Positions 1 through 8,485 of a stretch of 64,000 bases of DNA are shown here, one piece after another. Under the pieces are notes generated by a model that was given only the letters and a program-made list of their open reading frames with translations, was not told where the DNA came from and made no database searches. Position 1 is the stretch's first letter, and each line of letters begins with the position of its first letter. A program made the position numbers and the translations under genes. This stretch comes from Cognataquiflexum rubidum (GTDB taxonomy: Bacteria > Bacteroidota > Bacteroidia > Cytophagales > Cyclobacteriaceae), in contig NZ_JAKZAL010000005.1 in the NCBI RefSeq assembly GCF_022538115.1, positions 124,001-188,000 on the forward strand. Reading direction: 5' to 3'.

Positions 1-709
1 TAAAGCCTGAAAGAACTCCAATTGTAACCGCGTGATAATGCCTCAATAGCCAAGAGATCAACCTGCTGAAAGAAAGTAATCCAACGACACACCCTGAACC
101 AAAAACGACAATTATCAGAAAATTTTTATCAGTGACTGCCCCGAGAATTCTTTCGTATTGGCCCATGACCAAAAGCAAAAAGCTTCCGGAGATACCCGGT
201 AAGATCATCGCGCAGATCGCTATGGCTCCGGCTAAAAAGGTAAACCAAAGCGCATCAGGAGTGGTAGTAGGCGGTAAGCCGGTAATCCAATAAGCAGCGA
301 CTGTTCCTATAAGGAGAGAAAGAACCACCCCAAAATTCCATCTTTTGATGTCTCTGAGGATTATAACAGCGGAAATGATGATCAGTCCGCAAAAAAACGA
401 CCACAGAGGAATCGGATGGTGGTCCATCAGGTAAGTGATTACCTTTGATAGGGAGAAAATACTTGTCAGGATCCCTGCAAGCAGGGTAAAGAGAAAACTC
501 CCATTGATATGGTCCCAAAGGCTCTTTATTTCAAATTTGAATAGAAGGCCAAGGGCAGTTTTGTCAATGGACTTGATGCTGTCAAGAAGTTTTTGGTAAA
601 TGCCTGCTATCAGGGCGATGGAACCTCCCGAAACGCCAGGAACGACATCAGCCGCTCCCATAGACATGCCTTTGAGGAAGGTTAGAATATAATCTTTGAG
701 ATAGTTCAT
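1..709 (-). CDS. DUF368 family undecaprenyl-phosphate translocase (PopT-like), 3' end beyond window
   Basis: The gene starts at the ATG complementary to 707-709 and runs off the left edge, so about 236 N-terminal residues are visible. The protein opens MNYLKDYILTFLKGMSMGAA. It contains the two glycine/proline re-entrant motifs typical of DUF368, VVPGVSGGS near residue 23 and ILPGISGSF in the second half, within strongly hydrophobic helices. DUF368 proteins (PopT) are reported to flip undecaprenyl phosphate back across the inner membrane for recycling in wall and glycan synthesis; the function here is inferred from the family. It lies 52 nt downstream of the phosphosulfolactate synthase gene, but a terminator-like hairpin sits in that gap, so it probably has its own promoter or is only partly co-transcribed. 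Confidence 0.85.
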   Translation of the reverse strand, partial: MNYLKDYILTFLKGMSMGAADVVPGVSGGSIALIAGIYQKLLDSIKSIDKTALGLLFKFEIKSLWDHINGSFLFTLLAGILTSIFSLSKVITYLMDHHPIPLWSFFCGLIIISAVIILRDIKRWNFGVVLSLLIGTVAAYWITGLPPTTTPDALWFTFLAGAIAICAMILPGISGSFLLLVMGQYERILGAVTDKNFLIIVVFGSGCVVGLLSFSRLISWLLRHYHAVTIGVLSGF

Positions 710-717
710 TGTAAATC

Positions 718-751
718 AAAAAAAGGACTGCCTCTCTTAATAAGGCAGTCC
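718..751 (-). terminator. Rho-independent terminator after the comA-like gene
   Basis: Reading leftward, GGACTGCC (744-751) pairs with GGCAGTCC (725-732) around an 11-nt loop and is followed by a run of seven U (plus-strand A at 718-724). It lies between the synthase stop (762) and the popT start (709), so it should end or attenuate transcription before popT. Confidence 0.7.
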
Positions 752-761
752 ATAAATAGTA

Positions 762-1532
762 TTACATGAGATGCGCACCAAGGAAATGGTCAAAAGTATC
801 TCCTCTGAGTCCCAATCGGATGGTTTCAAGTGGGATAAGTTCATTTGGAGCAATATTGCCCAAATTGACATTGGCTCCTAATAATTTGACAAACCAAACC
901 TGTTGCTCTTTCTGGGGAGCTTCCCAGATAATCCGATCCTCAGGAATTTTGGTAAGGATTTCTTCCACAAGCCCTTGTCTCACTTCTCCTGAATCTCTGA
1001 ACAAACCTACGTTTCCTCCTTCTCTTGCTTCACCGATGACTTTCCATGAACCTGCATCAAGTTCACTTTGCATCTGCTCAATCCATTTGTAGGGAGGGAT
1101 GATTTTAGCCGCATCTTTTGATCCTACTTCGGACAAGACCGTGACATCTTTTGCAAGGATCTGAATGTATTCGCACTTTTTGCCGTGGTTCAGGCTGATT
1201 GATCCGTCCGAAACCTCTGCAAATGTGAGGTCAAACTTTTCAAGAACCCTTCTATAATCTTCAAACTGCCCTCTGATGACAAAGGCCTCAAACAAGGTGC
1301 CTCCCAAATAGACCGGGATGCCTGCGTCTTTATAAATCTGGATCTTTTGTGCAAGATTTTTTGTGAGGTAGGAGGTAGCCCAGCCTAACTTGACAATGTC
1401 CACAAAGTCACTGTTTGCATCAACGAAGTTTTCGACTTCCCTGATGCCCATGCCTTTGTCCATAACCATAGTAAACCCCGTCGTACGTGGTTTTTCGGTT
1501 CGTACAGGCAGATTCTTCAGAACGTAATTCAT
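762..1532 (-). CDS. comA: Phosphosulfolactate synthase (ComA family)
   Basis: The 256-residue protein matches the ComA/YitD family, (2R)-phospho-3-sulfolactate synthase, which adds sulfite to phosphoenolpyruvate in a TIM barrel. Visible family features are the N-terminal TTGFTMVMDKGM segment, the DFVDIVKLGWATS strand, AEVSDGSISL near the middle and EAPQKEQQVWFV towards the C terminus. The length is normal for the family. In methanogens the enzyme opens coenzyme M synthesis, and in Bacillus it serves sulfolactate formation. No comB or comC phosphatase/dehydrogenase partner is nearby, so the product's fate here is unknown; sulfonolipid or sulfolactate metabolism is a guess. The gene follows the TPR gene by 20 nt on the same strand, suggesting co-transcription. 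Confidence 0.85.
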   Translation of the reverse strand: MNYVLKNLPVRTEKPRTTGFTMVMDKGMGIREVENFVDANSDFVDIVKLGWATSYLTKNLAQKIQIYKDAGIPVYLGGTLFEAFVIRGQFEDYRRVLEKFDLTFAEVSDGSISLNHGKKCEYIQILAKDVTVLSEVGSKDAAKIIPPYKWIEQMQSELDAGSWKVIGEAREGGNVGLFRDSGEVRQGLVEEILTKIPEDRIIWEAPQKEQQVWFVKLLGANVNLGNIAPNELIPLETIRLGLRGDTFDHFLGAHLM

Positions 1533-1552
1533 TAAGTTCGAATTTCAGGTAA

Positions 1553-2980
1553 TTAATTGTTTAGATTGGATGATGTATCGGCATCCTTATATTGGGAGAT
1601 GATTTTGAAAATAGCCTTTTGATGTTTTATTTCTGGCATCAAATCATACAACAGTGTATGTCTCCCAAAGTCCAAAGTTAATGCATTTTCTAAATATGAA
1701 AAGGCTTCCTTGTATTTAGCTGATTTTAGCAGATATACCACAAGCCTATAATAAAGTTCTGATTCTTCAGGCAGCTCTTCAATCCCTTCTTTGATCACGT
1801 CTACTGCCTCCTCAAACCTGTTTTGGTCAAAATAAATGATCGACAGGTTGACATAAGTTTCGATAATGCCCGGTTCTAGCGTGATGGCTTCTTCATAAGC
1901 TTCTGAACTTGCCTGAAGGTTGCCGAGGTTGTATTCCGCATCTGCAAGGCCTACCCAATAGGTGGCATTTTCTTTGGTGATTTTGATCGCTTTTTTGAAA
2001 TAATGGATTGCCTCAAAGAACTTTTCTTTTTTGAGCATGCACATTCCCAATCCAAACCAGGCATCGTCATATTCGGGATCGAGTTTCGCTGATTTTTTGA
2101 AATTTTTGAAAGCCAGGTCTATCTGATCAAGTTTTTCATACGCAGCACCGAGATAGCAGCAGTTTTCGGCATTTGCTCCCTCACAATTGATGGTGTTTTG
2201 ATAGGCTTCAAGCGCAAGTTCAAATTGGTCGGTATTCATGTAAGCATTGCCCAAGTTGAAATAGGCAGATGCAAAGGCATCGTCGATAATCAGTGCATAG
2301 TCATATGCCTGAATCGCTTCTTCGAACCTTCCCAATCTGTTATAGACCACGCCGAGGTTATACCATGCACCCGGGCTGTAGGGATCCTGATCGATGAATT
2401 CCTGATAAAAATCCAGTATCTCATCAAAGGAACCTTCCTCCTCGGTGATCATTGCCAATTGAAACAAAGCGTCCTCATGATTGATCCTGATTTTGACGCA
2501 TTCCTTGTAATAATAAGTGGCTTTCGCGTTGTTTTCATTGGCTTTGTACAGGTTTCCGAGCGTGTAATACACTTCGGCCTTATCTTCTGCCAAGGGTAAA
2601 AAATCCTCCAACAATTCAATTGCTTCCTTGATATTGCTGTTGATCATCAAAGCCTGACTGAGTGCCAAAATGATGTCTTCATTGTTTGGTGAAAGGTTGT
2701 TTAGATTTTCAAGTATTTCCAAACCTTCTTCGAGCTCATCATTGAAGATGAGGCACTGTGCCTTTAAAAGCTTGATTTCCACACTAAATGGGAATTTTTC
2801 CAAAGCATGGGCAGATGCTTTGAGTGCCTTTACGTACTTCTGCTGATCAAAATAAAACCGGACAATGTTTTCCAATTCCTCTTCTTCAAAATAAAGATCC
2901 AAATTGGACTTAAGTGAATTTTCAAACCGTTCTACAAGTTCTTTGTCTTCTTCCCAATCGTTATCAAAATCTCCGGTCAT
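1553..2980 (-). CDS. Tetratricopeptide-repeat protein
   Basis: The 475-residue acidic protein has no signal peptide or membrane segment and is built almost entirely of TPR units. Repeats such as AWYNLGVVYNRLGRFEEAIQ and AYFNLGNAYMNTDQFELALE recur at about 34-residue spacing from roughly residue 100 to 430. TPR arrays are protein-protein interaction scaffolds; no enzymatic domain is visible, so the partner and process cannot be named. Conserved cytosolic TPR proteins of this size are common in Cytophagales. It is the first of three co-directional genes (with the comA-like gene and popT) and is separated from the SDR gene upstream by 147 bp. Confidence 0.85.
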   Translation of the reverse strand: MTGDFDNDWEEDKELVERFENSLKSNLDLYFEEEELENIVRFYFDQQKYVKALKASAHALEKFPFSVEIKLLKAQCLIFNDELEEGLEILENLNNLSPNNEDIILALSQALMINSNIKEAIELLEDFLPLAEDKAEVYYTLGNLYKANENNAKATYYYKECVKIRINHEDALFQLAMITEEEGSFDEILDFYQEFIDQDPYSPGAWYNLGVVYNRLGRFEEAIQAYDYALIIDDAFASAYFNLGNAYMNTDQFELALEAYQNTINCEGANAENCCYLGAAYEKLDQIDLAFKNFKKSAKLDPEYDDAWFGLGMCMLKKEKFFEAIHYFKKAIKITKENATYWVGLADAEYNLGNLQASSEAYEEAITLEPGIIETYVNLSIIYFDQNRFEEAVDVIKEGIEELPEESELYYRLVVYLLKSAKYKEAFSYLENALTLDFGRHTLLYDLMPEIKHQKAIFKIISQYKDADTSSNLNN

Positions 2981-3127
2981 CTGTTTCTTTTAATAGTTTA
3001 CTTAAGATACCAAATTATTTTTTGGTACAAAATCCCTCTTTGAATATTTTTTTAAAGAAGTAGCCAACAGTGGCCAAATTCCCCAAATAGCGGATTTTGA
3101 AATTTCAAATGAATAAACGTCCCTCTC

Positions 3128-4093
3128 TTATTTTTCGTTCGAGATGGCCCATCTGAAACTGTCCTCCAAGGTGCGGTATCTGAAGTGGATCTCCTGTTGG
3201 ACTTTTTGGTTGTCCATGGTGATTGACAGTTGTGACAGCATGGCTGTCTGCCTGTTGAGGGGATTTTTGGTCAATCCAAGAAGCCTTCCAATACCAATAA
3301 AAAATATAGCAAGCCTGATCTGGAAAGGGCTTACTTTTTTTGAAGGAGCTTTTTTTCCAAAAATTTTAGCCATGGTGTAAAAAAAATCTTTGTACAAAAC
3401 CGCACTGTGGTTGAGGATAAATTTTTCGTTCCAAAGGTTTTTTTTGAATAATTGGAAGGTGATTTCTACTGCATCCCTGATATCGATAAAATTGACTGTG
3501 CCGGCGGGATAAAATTTACTTTCTTCCAAGACATAATGGTAGATCTGCGTGCTGCTTCGGTCATCGCTGATTTTTCCAAGAATGATTGTCGGCAAAACCA
3601 CCAAAGCTTCTAATCCTTCCTGCACACCACGCCAGACTTCAAGCTCGGCTTGGTATTTGGAGATGGCGTAAGGCGTATTGAGTTTGGATTCTATCCAGGG
3701 AGTATTTTCATCAGAAACTTTTGCTTCAGCCGTACGGCCAAGTGCCGAAACAGAGCTGACATGGATTAGTTTTTTGACCCCTTTTGCAAGCATCGCATTG
3801 ACCACATTGGCAGTGCCGCCTACATTGATTTTCATCAATTCATCTTCATCCCCCGGATTGAAGGAAACCATCCCTGCGGAATGGATGACCATATCCACAT
3901 TTTCCATAGCTTCCTCCAGAGAAAGTGGATCGAGAATATCTCCTTCCACCCAAGTGATGCCCACATCGCTTCCATCCAAGAGGCCTTTTGACCTGTTTTC
4001 TCTTTTCAGGGCAAGAATTTCACCTTCCCCCATAAATTTTTTGGAAAGGTAACTCCCAAAAAGACCGGTTGCTCCTGTGACCAATATTTTCAT
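3128..4093 (-). CDS. NAD-dependent epimerase/dehydratase (extended SDR)
   Basis: The 321-residue protein begins with a Rossmann fingerprint, MKILVTGATGLFGSYL, and has the active-site SVSALGR serine region followed by YAISKYQAE, giving the YxxxK pair of extended short-chain dehydrogenases. Substrates of such enzymes are nucleotide sugars or dihydroflavonol-like compounds; the sequence alone does not decide which. Its start overlaps the stop of the YwqE-like gene by 4 nt (ATGA), and that gene overlaps rfbC, so the three are almost certainly translated from one mRNA. The context suggests a role in cell-surface polysaccharide or deoxysugar metabolism. Confidence 0.85.
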   Translation of the reverse strand: MKILVTGATGLFGSYLSKKFMGEGEILALKRENRSKGLLDGSDVGITWVEGDILDPLSLEEAMENVDMVIHSAGMVSFNPGDEDELMKINVGGTANVVNAMLAKGVKKLIHVSSVSALGRTAEAKVSDENTPWIESKLNTPYAISKYQAELEVWRGVQEGLEALVVLPTIILGKISDDRSSTQIYHYVLEESKFYPAGTVNFIDIRDAVEITFQLFKKNLWNEKFILNHSAVLYKDFFYTMAKIFGKKAPSKKVSPFQIRLAIFFIGIGRLLGLTKNPLNRQTAMLSQLSITMDNQKVQQEIHFRYRTLEDSFRWAISNEK

Positions 4094-4842
4094 AAATGGG
4101 TATTGAATAAGGGGATTTTCTGGATGATGTCGAAATACTTGCTTTCGGGAAGGTTTTCCAAAGCGTCCAGATAGCGGTGGTTATGGGCGTCTGTACCAAG
4201 GTATTTGACCCTTCCTTCTTTTACTAGCAATTCTGCAAAAGTCTGAATGTGCCTGGAATAAAATCCCGTGAGGGACAAAAGGTTGAGCTGAAAGAAAATG
4301 TCTCTGTCGATCATTTCGTGCAGCAACTTTTTGTCTTGGGCCAGGTATTGATAGCGCTCGGGATGTGCCAGTATCGGCTTATACCCGTTCATTTCCATTT
4401 CAAAAAAAATCTCCACCAACATCAGCGGCTTGGATACAAAGCCTGTTTCTACCAGCACATGGTTTTTGTGTACAGTGAGCAGTTGCTCGCCATTTCTGAC
4501 TTTTTCGAGGAAAAACTCGTCCAGGTAATATTCAGCAGCAGCGCTGATTTCAATATCTATAGATTCCTTTTTTAGGGCCTTTTGTACTTTTTCCAATCCA
4601 CCAAGAATAATCTCCGGTGTATTTTTGTAAAACTCCGACATGATGTGCGGAGTGGTCACGATTTTTTTGATCCCAAAATCTTTCATCCTGACGATCATTT
4701 CCAGAGACTCTTCGAGGGATTTGGATCCATCATCGATTCCCGGAATGAGGTGGGAGTGCATGTCCGCATGCATCCATCCCAGATCCAGTTTATCAGGTAT
4801 GTGTTTTTTAGATTTATTTTTAAAAAAATCAAATAACCCCAT
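4090..4842 (-). CDS. CpsB/YwqE-type tyrosine-protein phosphatase (PHP domain)
   Basis: The 250-residue protein carries the PHP metal-binding motif DMHSHLIPGIDDG near residue 30, further metal-site histidines at TTPHIM and LAHPERY, and a final GTDAHNH. This is the pattern of manganese-dependent bacterial tyrosine phosphatases CpsB/YwqE/Wzb, which dephosphorylate the tyrosine autokinase controlling capsule or exopolysaccharide export. No Wzc-like kinase is present in the window. Its ATG overlaps the rfbC stop by one base (TAATG), and an unusually strong AGGAGG lies upstream, encoded by the last rfbC codons. Function is by family; the operon context (rfbC, SDR) agrees with polysaccharide synthesis. 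Confidence 0.85.
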   Translation of the reverse strand: MGLFDFFKNKSKKHIPDKLDLGWMHADMHSHLIPGIDDGSKSLEESLEMIVRMKDFGIKKIVTTPHIMSEFYKNTPEIILGGLEKVQKALKKESIDIEISAAAEYYLDEFFLEKVRNGEQLLTVHKNHVLVETGFVSKPLMLVEIFFEMEMNGYKPILAHPERYQYLAQDKKLLHEMIDRDIFFQLNLLSLTGFYSRHIQTFAELLVKEGRVKYLGTDAHNHRYLDALENLPESKYFDIIQKIPLFNTHL

Positions 4843-5393
4843 TATAGTCCTCCTTTGGTCAATTCTATAAATTTCTCGAGTGTTGGAAGAACTTGGTCTT
4901 TTGCAGAAATTATGGGTGAATCCACCTGCCAGTCTATATCCAATACCGGGTCATTCCATATTACTCCGCCTTCGCTCGATTTGTTGTAATAATTGGAACA
5001 TTTGTAAGAAAATACCGCGTCTTCCAATACTGAAAATCCATGTGCAAATCCTTCCGGCACGTAAAGCATGTTGTGGTTTTGGTCATCCAAAACTTTGCCA
5101 AATACCATTCCGAAGGTTTTTGATCCTTTTCTGAGATCTACCACCACATCAAGCACCTTTCCGCTGATAACTTTCACCAGTTTGGCTTGGGCATATGGTT
5201 CATTCTGGTAATGAAGTCCACGAATTGTGCCAGCTTTGGAGAATGATTGGTTTTCCTGAACCCAGTCTTTGTCGATGCCCTGAGAGAGGAGAGCTTCTTT
5301 TCTGAATGATTCGAAAAAATAACCGCGGTCGTCTTTGAATAGGACAGGATGTATTTCAAATAGACCTTCTATAGGCGTGGTTGTTACTTTCAT
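4842..5393 (-). CDS. rfbC: dTDP-4-dehydrorhamnose 3,5-epimerase
   Basis: The 183-residue protein has the RmlC cupin signature: GLFEIHPVLFKDDRGYFFES at the N terminus, the substrate-binding NQSFSKAGTIRGLHYQ, then LVKVISGKVLDVVVDLR and the catalytic-region YVPEGFAHGFSVLED. RmlC converts dTDP-4-keto-6-deoxyglucose to dTDP-4-keto-L-rhamnose in dTDP-rhamnose synthesis. The full length is normal. It is the promoter-proximal gene of the rfbC-ywqE-SDR cluster. The other rml genes (A, B, D) are not in this window unless the SDR gene acts as a reductase, which cannot be shown here. The upstream region is shared divergently with hflX. Confidence 0.93.
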   Translation of the reverse strand: MKVTTTPIEGLFEIHPVLFKDDRGYFFESFRKEALLSQGIDKDWVQENQSFSKAGTIRGLHYQNEPYAQAKLVKVISGKVLDVVVDLRKGSKTFGMVFGKVLDDQNHNMLYVPEGFAHGFSVLEDAVFSYKCSNYYNKSSEGGVIWNDPVLDIDWQVDSPIISAKDQVLPTLEKFIELTKGGL

Positions 5394-5548
5394 TTTTTGT
5401 CGGTGCAGGTAAACAAGGCAATAAGAATCCGATGACAGAATGGGGAAAGCCCCAATAGCAGTATCAATTTGGAAGAATAATATTTAGGATAATACGCAAA
5501 CACTGGGTTTTAATCTTCCAAATATAAGGCTAATTGTCCTTAGGATGT

Positions 5549-5556
5549 TAAATTTG
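5549..5556 (+). promoter_or_regulatory. Putative -7 promoter element (TAAATTTG) for hflX
   Basis: TAAATTTG fits the Bacteroidota -7 consensus TAnnTTTG. It lies 66 nt before the ATG chosen for hflX and downstream of a possible earlier in-frame Met at 5545, which supports the later start. No convincing -33 TTTG was found at ideal spacing. Confidence 0.4.
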
Positions 5557-5622
5557 TACTACATTCCTATTTGGAACTATTTCCGGTTTGCTTCCCTTTT
5601 TCAATTATACTGCCAAAATGCT

Positions 5623-6888
5623 ATGAGTAAAATTTCAAGAAAATTCCAAAAACTGTTTGAAACAGCCCCGATTCAGGAAACTGCCGTCATGGTGGCCCTG
5701 ATCCGTCAGGGTCAAACAGAGCAACAAGTGAACGAATATCTGGATGAACTTGCATTTCTGACGGAGACTCTTGGAGCCAGAACAGTCTATAAGTTTACCC
5801 AAAGGCTGGAGAGACCCGACGTGAGGACCTTTGTAGGAACAGGTAAGCTTGAGGAAATAAAAGCTTATGTGACTCATTTTGAAGTAGACATGGTGATCTT
5901 CGATGATGACCTTTCGCCATCCCAAATGAGGAATCTGGAAAATGAACTCAAAGTAAAAGTCTACGACCGGTCTTTATTGATCCTGGATATTTTTCTCAAA
6001 AGGGCACAGACTGCCCAAGCCAAAACCCAGGTGGAGCTTGCAAGATTTCAATACCTCCTGCCAAGACTTACCCGAATGTGGACCCACTTGGAGAGACAGC
6101 GGGGAGGAACAGGAACCAGAGGTGGCGCCGGTGAAAAAGAAATTGAAACAGATAAAAGGGATATCCGAACCAAAATCACTTTACTGAAAGAAAAGCTGAA
6201 AGAAATTGAAAAGCAGAGTGCTACCCAACGGAAAGGAAGAAAGGGAATTGTAAGGGTTGCCCTGGTAGGGTACACCAATGTTGGCAAAAGTACTTTGATG
6301 AATCTGATCACCAAGTCTGATATCTTGGCGGAAAACAAACTTTTTGCTACGGTTGACTCTACTGTGAGAAAGGTCGTCTATGACAACATTCCTTTCCTCC
6401 TCTCAGACACGGTTGGGTTTATCAGAAAGCTGCCGACTCACCTGATAGAGTCATTTAAGTCTACCTTGGATGAAATCAGGGAAGCGGATTTGTTGGTACA
6501 CGTGGTGGACCTTTCGCACCCCAACTTTGAAGACCATATCAATGTCGTCAACACTACCCTCAATGAAATAGGAGCAGTGGATAAGCCGGTTCTATTGGTT
6601 TTCAACAAAATAGACATGGTGCCAAAAATGCCCTCTGAGGAAGAAATGATGCACATGACTGAATTGGAAGTGGCAGAAAGCAAATACCTGGATTTCGAAA
6701 AATTAGCTGTAGCATATCAAAAGAAATACGGAATTGCTCCTGTGTTTATGGCGGCCTTCGAGGGGACCAACGTGGAGGGATTCAGAGATTCTTTGACAAA
6801 AGAAGTCAGAAAACAACATCTCAAAATCTATCCGCATTACCTCGAAGATGAAGTAGTGGATATGTCAAAGTTTGAGGGGGAAGGTTAA
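5623..6888 (+). CDS. hflX: Ribosome-associated GTPase HflX
   Basis: The product is about 421 residues from the ATG at 5623 (MSKISRKFQKLF). An upstream in-frame Met at 5545 adds a hydrophobic extension absent from the family and precedes the likely promoter. The N-terminal HflX domain contains FVGTGKLEEIKAYV and the glycine-rich linker RGGTGTRGGAGEKEIETDK. It is followed by the G domain with P-loop GYTNVGKSTLMN, switch DTVGFIRKLP and NKID. HflX binds 50S subunits, splits stalled or hibernating 70S ribosomes and acts in heat and antibiotic stress. It stands alone, convergent with the RsmF-like gene. Confidence 0.95.
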   Translation: MSKISRKFQKLFETAPIQETAVMVALIRQGQTEQQVNEYLDELAFLTETLGARTVYKFTQRLERPDVRTFVGTGKLEEIKAYVTHFEVDMVIFDDDLSPSQMRNLENELKVKVYDRSLLILDIFLKRAQTAQAKTQVELARFQYLLPRLTRMWTHLERQRGGTGTRGGAGEKEIETDKRDIRTKITLLKEKLKEIEKQSATQRKGRKGIVRVALVGYTNVGKSTLMNLITKSDILAENKLFATVDSTVRKVVYDNIPFLLSDTVGFIRKLPTHLIESFKSTLDEIREADLLVHVVDLSHPNFEDHINVVNTTLNEIGAVDKPVLLVFNKIDMVPKMPSEEEMMHMTELEVAESKYLDFEKLAVAYQKKYGIAPVFMAAFEGTNVEGFRDSLTKEVRKQHLKIYPHYLEDEVVDMSKFEGEG

Positions 6889-7045
6889 TTTAAATGTAGA
6901 TACCTGAATTCATGCCTGAAACGCATTCTCCCATTGCTAAGGACAGAAGACCGAAGTCAGAAGTAGGGGGCTTTTTTACTTTACACCGTATATTCAATTG
7001 GCAACGTTTCATTGACGCAAAATTAAAAAATGAAGCCCTAATTAC

Positions 7046-8428
7046 TTACTTCATCCTGATCCGCCAATCTTTTGGGTAGTAATTGTTGGTCCGGTTGCCA
7101 AGGTTTTTCAGCCATCCCAAAGGCATTTTTTTATACGTTACCAAAACCCAACCCTCCGGCAAATCCTTTAAAGGAATATCCTCTTTTCTCAAATAATCCA
7201 AGGCCTCCTTCAAGTCAAGGTCATATGTCAAAAACCCTGATTTCGGCAAAATACTTACGGCCAATTCATGGTTGGGGATAAATTGCTGCTTATTGATTTT
7301 GCCAAGTTCTACTCCAAAATACCGGATATTCAAAAACCTGCACAGGTATTCAAAATGCTGCTGAAAATCTTTGTTAACCCAAAAAAAACTATCCTGAAGA
7401 TTGTAAAAGCAACTGTAATCCGGTAACCCCAATTGGACCATCAGCTTTTCCGCTTCTTGTTTTCCGACCGGTTTGATGTAAGGATGCTTGAAGTCTTTGG
7501 TTCTTTTTGGTTCGTTTGCCAAAGAGTTTTCGGGTCTTTTGAGAACTGTGATAAAAAATCCCTCTCCTTCCACACGGTGTGGGAAAAATCGGTACCCAAA
7601 AAAACTGTTTCCATCAATATCAACTTCCGACTCCACAATTCCCCAAGCACTATCCAAAGGAATTCTGACAGGCTCATAATCGTATTCAGATACGATAAAC
7701 CTGATCATTTCTTCATTTTCCTTTTCGTTGAAAGTACAGGTGCTGTAAATCAGGTAGCCGCCGCCTTTGACAAATGAGCCGGCATGGTCCATGATTCTTT
7801 CCTGTCTTGCTGCACAAAGTGCCACGTGATCTGCAGACCATTCCGACATGGCGTCCGGATCTTTGCGAAACATCCCTTCGCCCGAACAGGGAGCATCCAC
7901 CAATACCAAATCAAAAAAACCGGCCAAATCCCCAAAATGCTCAGGGTCATTTTGGGTGACCAGGGTATTCCCGATCCCCCATTTGATGATGTTTTCTTTG
8001 AGAATACTTGCCCGTGATTTGATAACTTCATTGGCTACCAAAAAACCGTTTTTTCCCAAATAGCTACTCAATAAAGTTGACTTGCCTCCTGGGGCTGCGG
8101 CAAGATCAAGATAAATGCCGTCTTGAGGAGCATCAATACTCTTCAGTATATGTTGGATAAACATCGAGGAAGCTTCTTGGACATAATAACATCCTGCGTG
8201 AAAAAGTGGATCTAGCGTAAAGGAAGGCCTTTCTTCCAGAAAATACCCATCCTCATTCCATGGAACCAGGATGCTGTTTTCAGGTTGGGTTTGGGTTTTA
8301 TGTCTGTTGATCCGAATGGATACCTTTGGTTCTTTTTCCAATGCCTTGGCAAATTCCCTGAATTCATTTTCGCCCAGATAGGATTTCATTTGGGACTCGA
8401 ATGCTTTGGGAAGGTTGATTTTGGACAT
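7046..8428 (-). CDS. RsmF/RsmB-like rRNA (cytosine-C5) methyltransferase
   Basis: The 460-residue protein belongs to the NOL1/NOP2/Sun family. Visible are the SAM-binding DLAAAPGGKSTLL, the motif IV catalytic region DAPCSGEGMFRKD, and motif VI STCTFNEKENE, giving the two catalytic cysteines of RNA m5C methyltransferases. The C-terminal 150 residues resemble the RsmF-type RNA-binding extension. The expected substrate is a 16S rRNA cytosine in the cytosol; the exact position cannot be assigned. It is a single minus-strand gene converging on hflX. Confidence 0.88.
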   Translation of the reverse strand: MSKINLPKAFESQMKSYLGENEFREFAKALEKEPKVSIRINRHKTQTQPENSILVPWNEDGYFLEERPSFTLDPLFHAGCYYVQEASSMFIQHILKSIDAPQDGIYLDLAAAPGGKSTLLSSYLGKNGFLVANEVIKSRASILKENIIKWGIGNTLVTQNDPEHFGDLAGFFDLVLVDAPCSGEGMFRKDPDAMSEWSADHVALCAARQERIMDHAGSFVKGGGYLIYSTCTFNEKENEEMIRFIVSEYDYEPVRIPLDSAWGIVESEVDIDGNSFFGYRFFPHRVEGEGFFITVLKRPENSLANEPKRTKDFKHPYIKPVGKQEAEKLMVQLGLPDYSCFYNLQDSFFWVNKDFQQHFEYLCRFLNIRYFGVELGKINKQQFIPNHELAVSILPKSGFLTYDLDLKEALDYLRKEDIPLKDLPEGWVLVTYKKMPLGWLKNLGNRTNNYYPKDWRIRMK

Positions 8429-8485
8429 TGTTGTTTTTTAACAAAAGTAAGGATTAACATGGAACAGGAAGAAATTCATTCCTGA

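Noticed and set aside
255-518. Minus-strand open frame at the left edge as a separate gene
   Set aside because: It is a shadow frame within the DUF368/PopT coding region, which has clear family motifs.
6920-6990. GA-rich words (AGAAGACCGAAGTCAGAAG) between hflX and the RsmF-like gene as a repeat or attachment site
   Set aside because: No second copy was found in the window and no inverted repeat is formed.
7800-7815. CACGTG core resembling a parS or E-box site inside the RsmF-like gene
   Set aside because: Only the 6-bp core matches; the flanks do not form the 16-bp parS palindrome.
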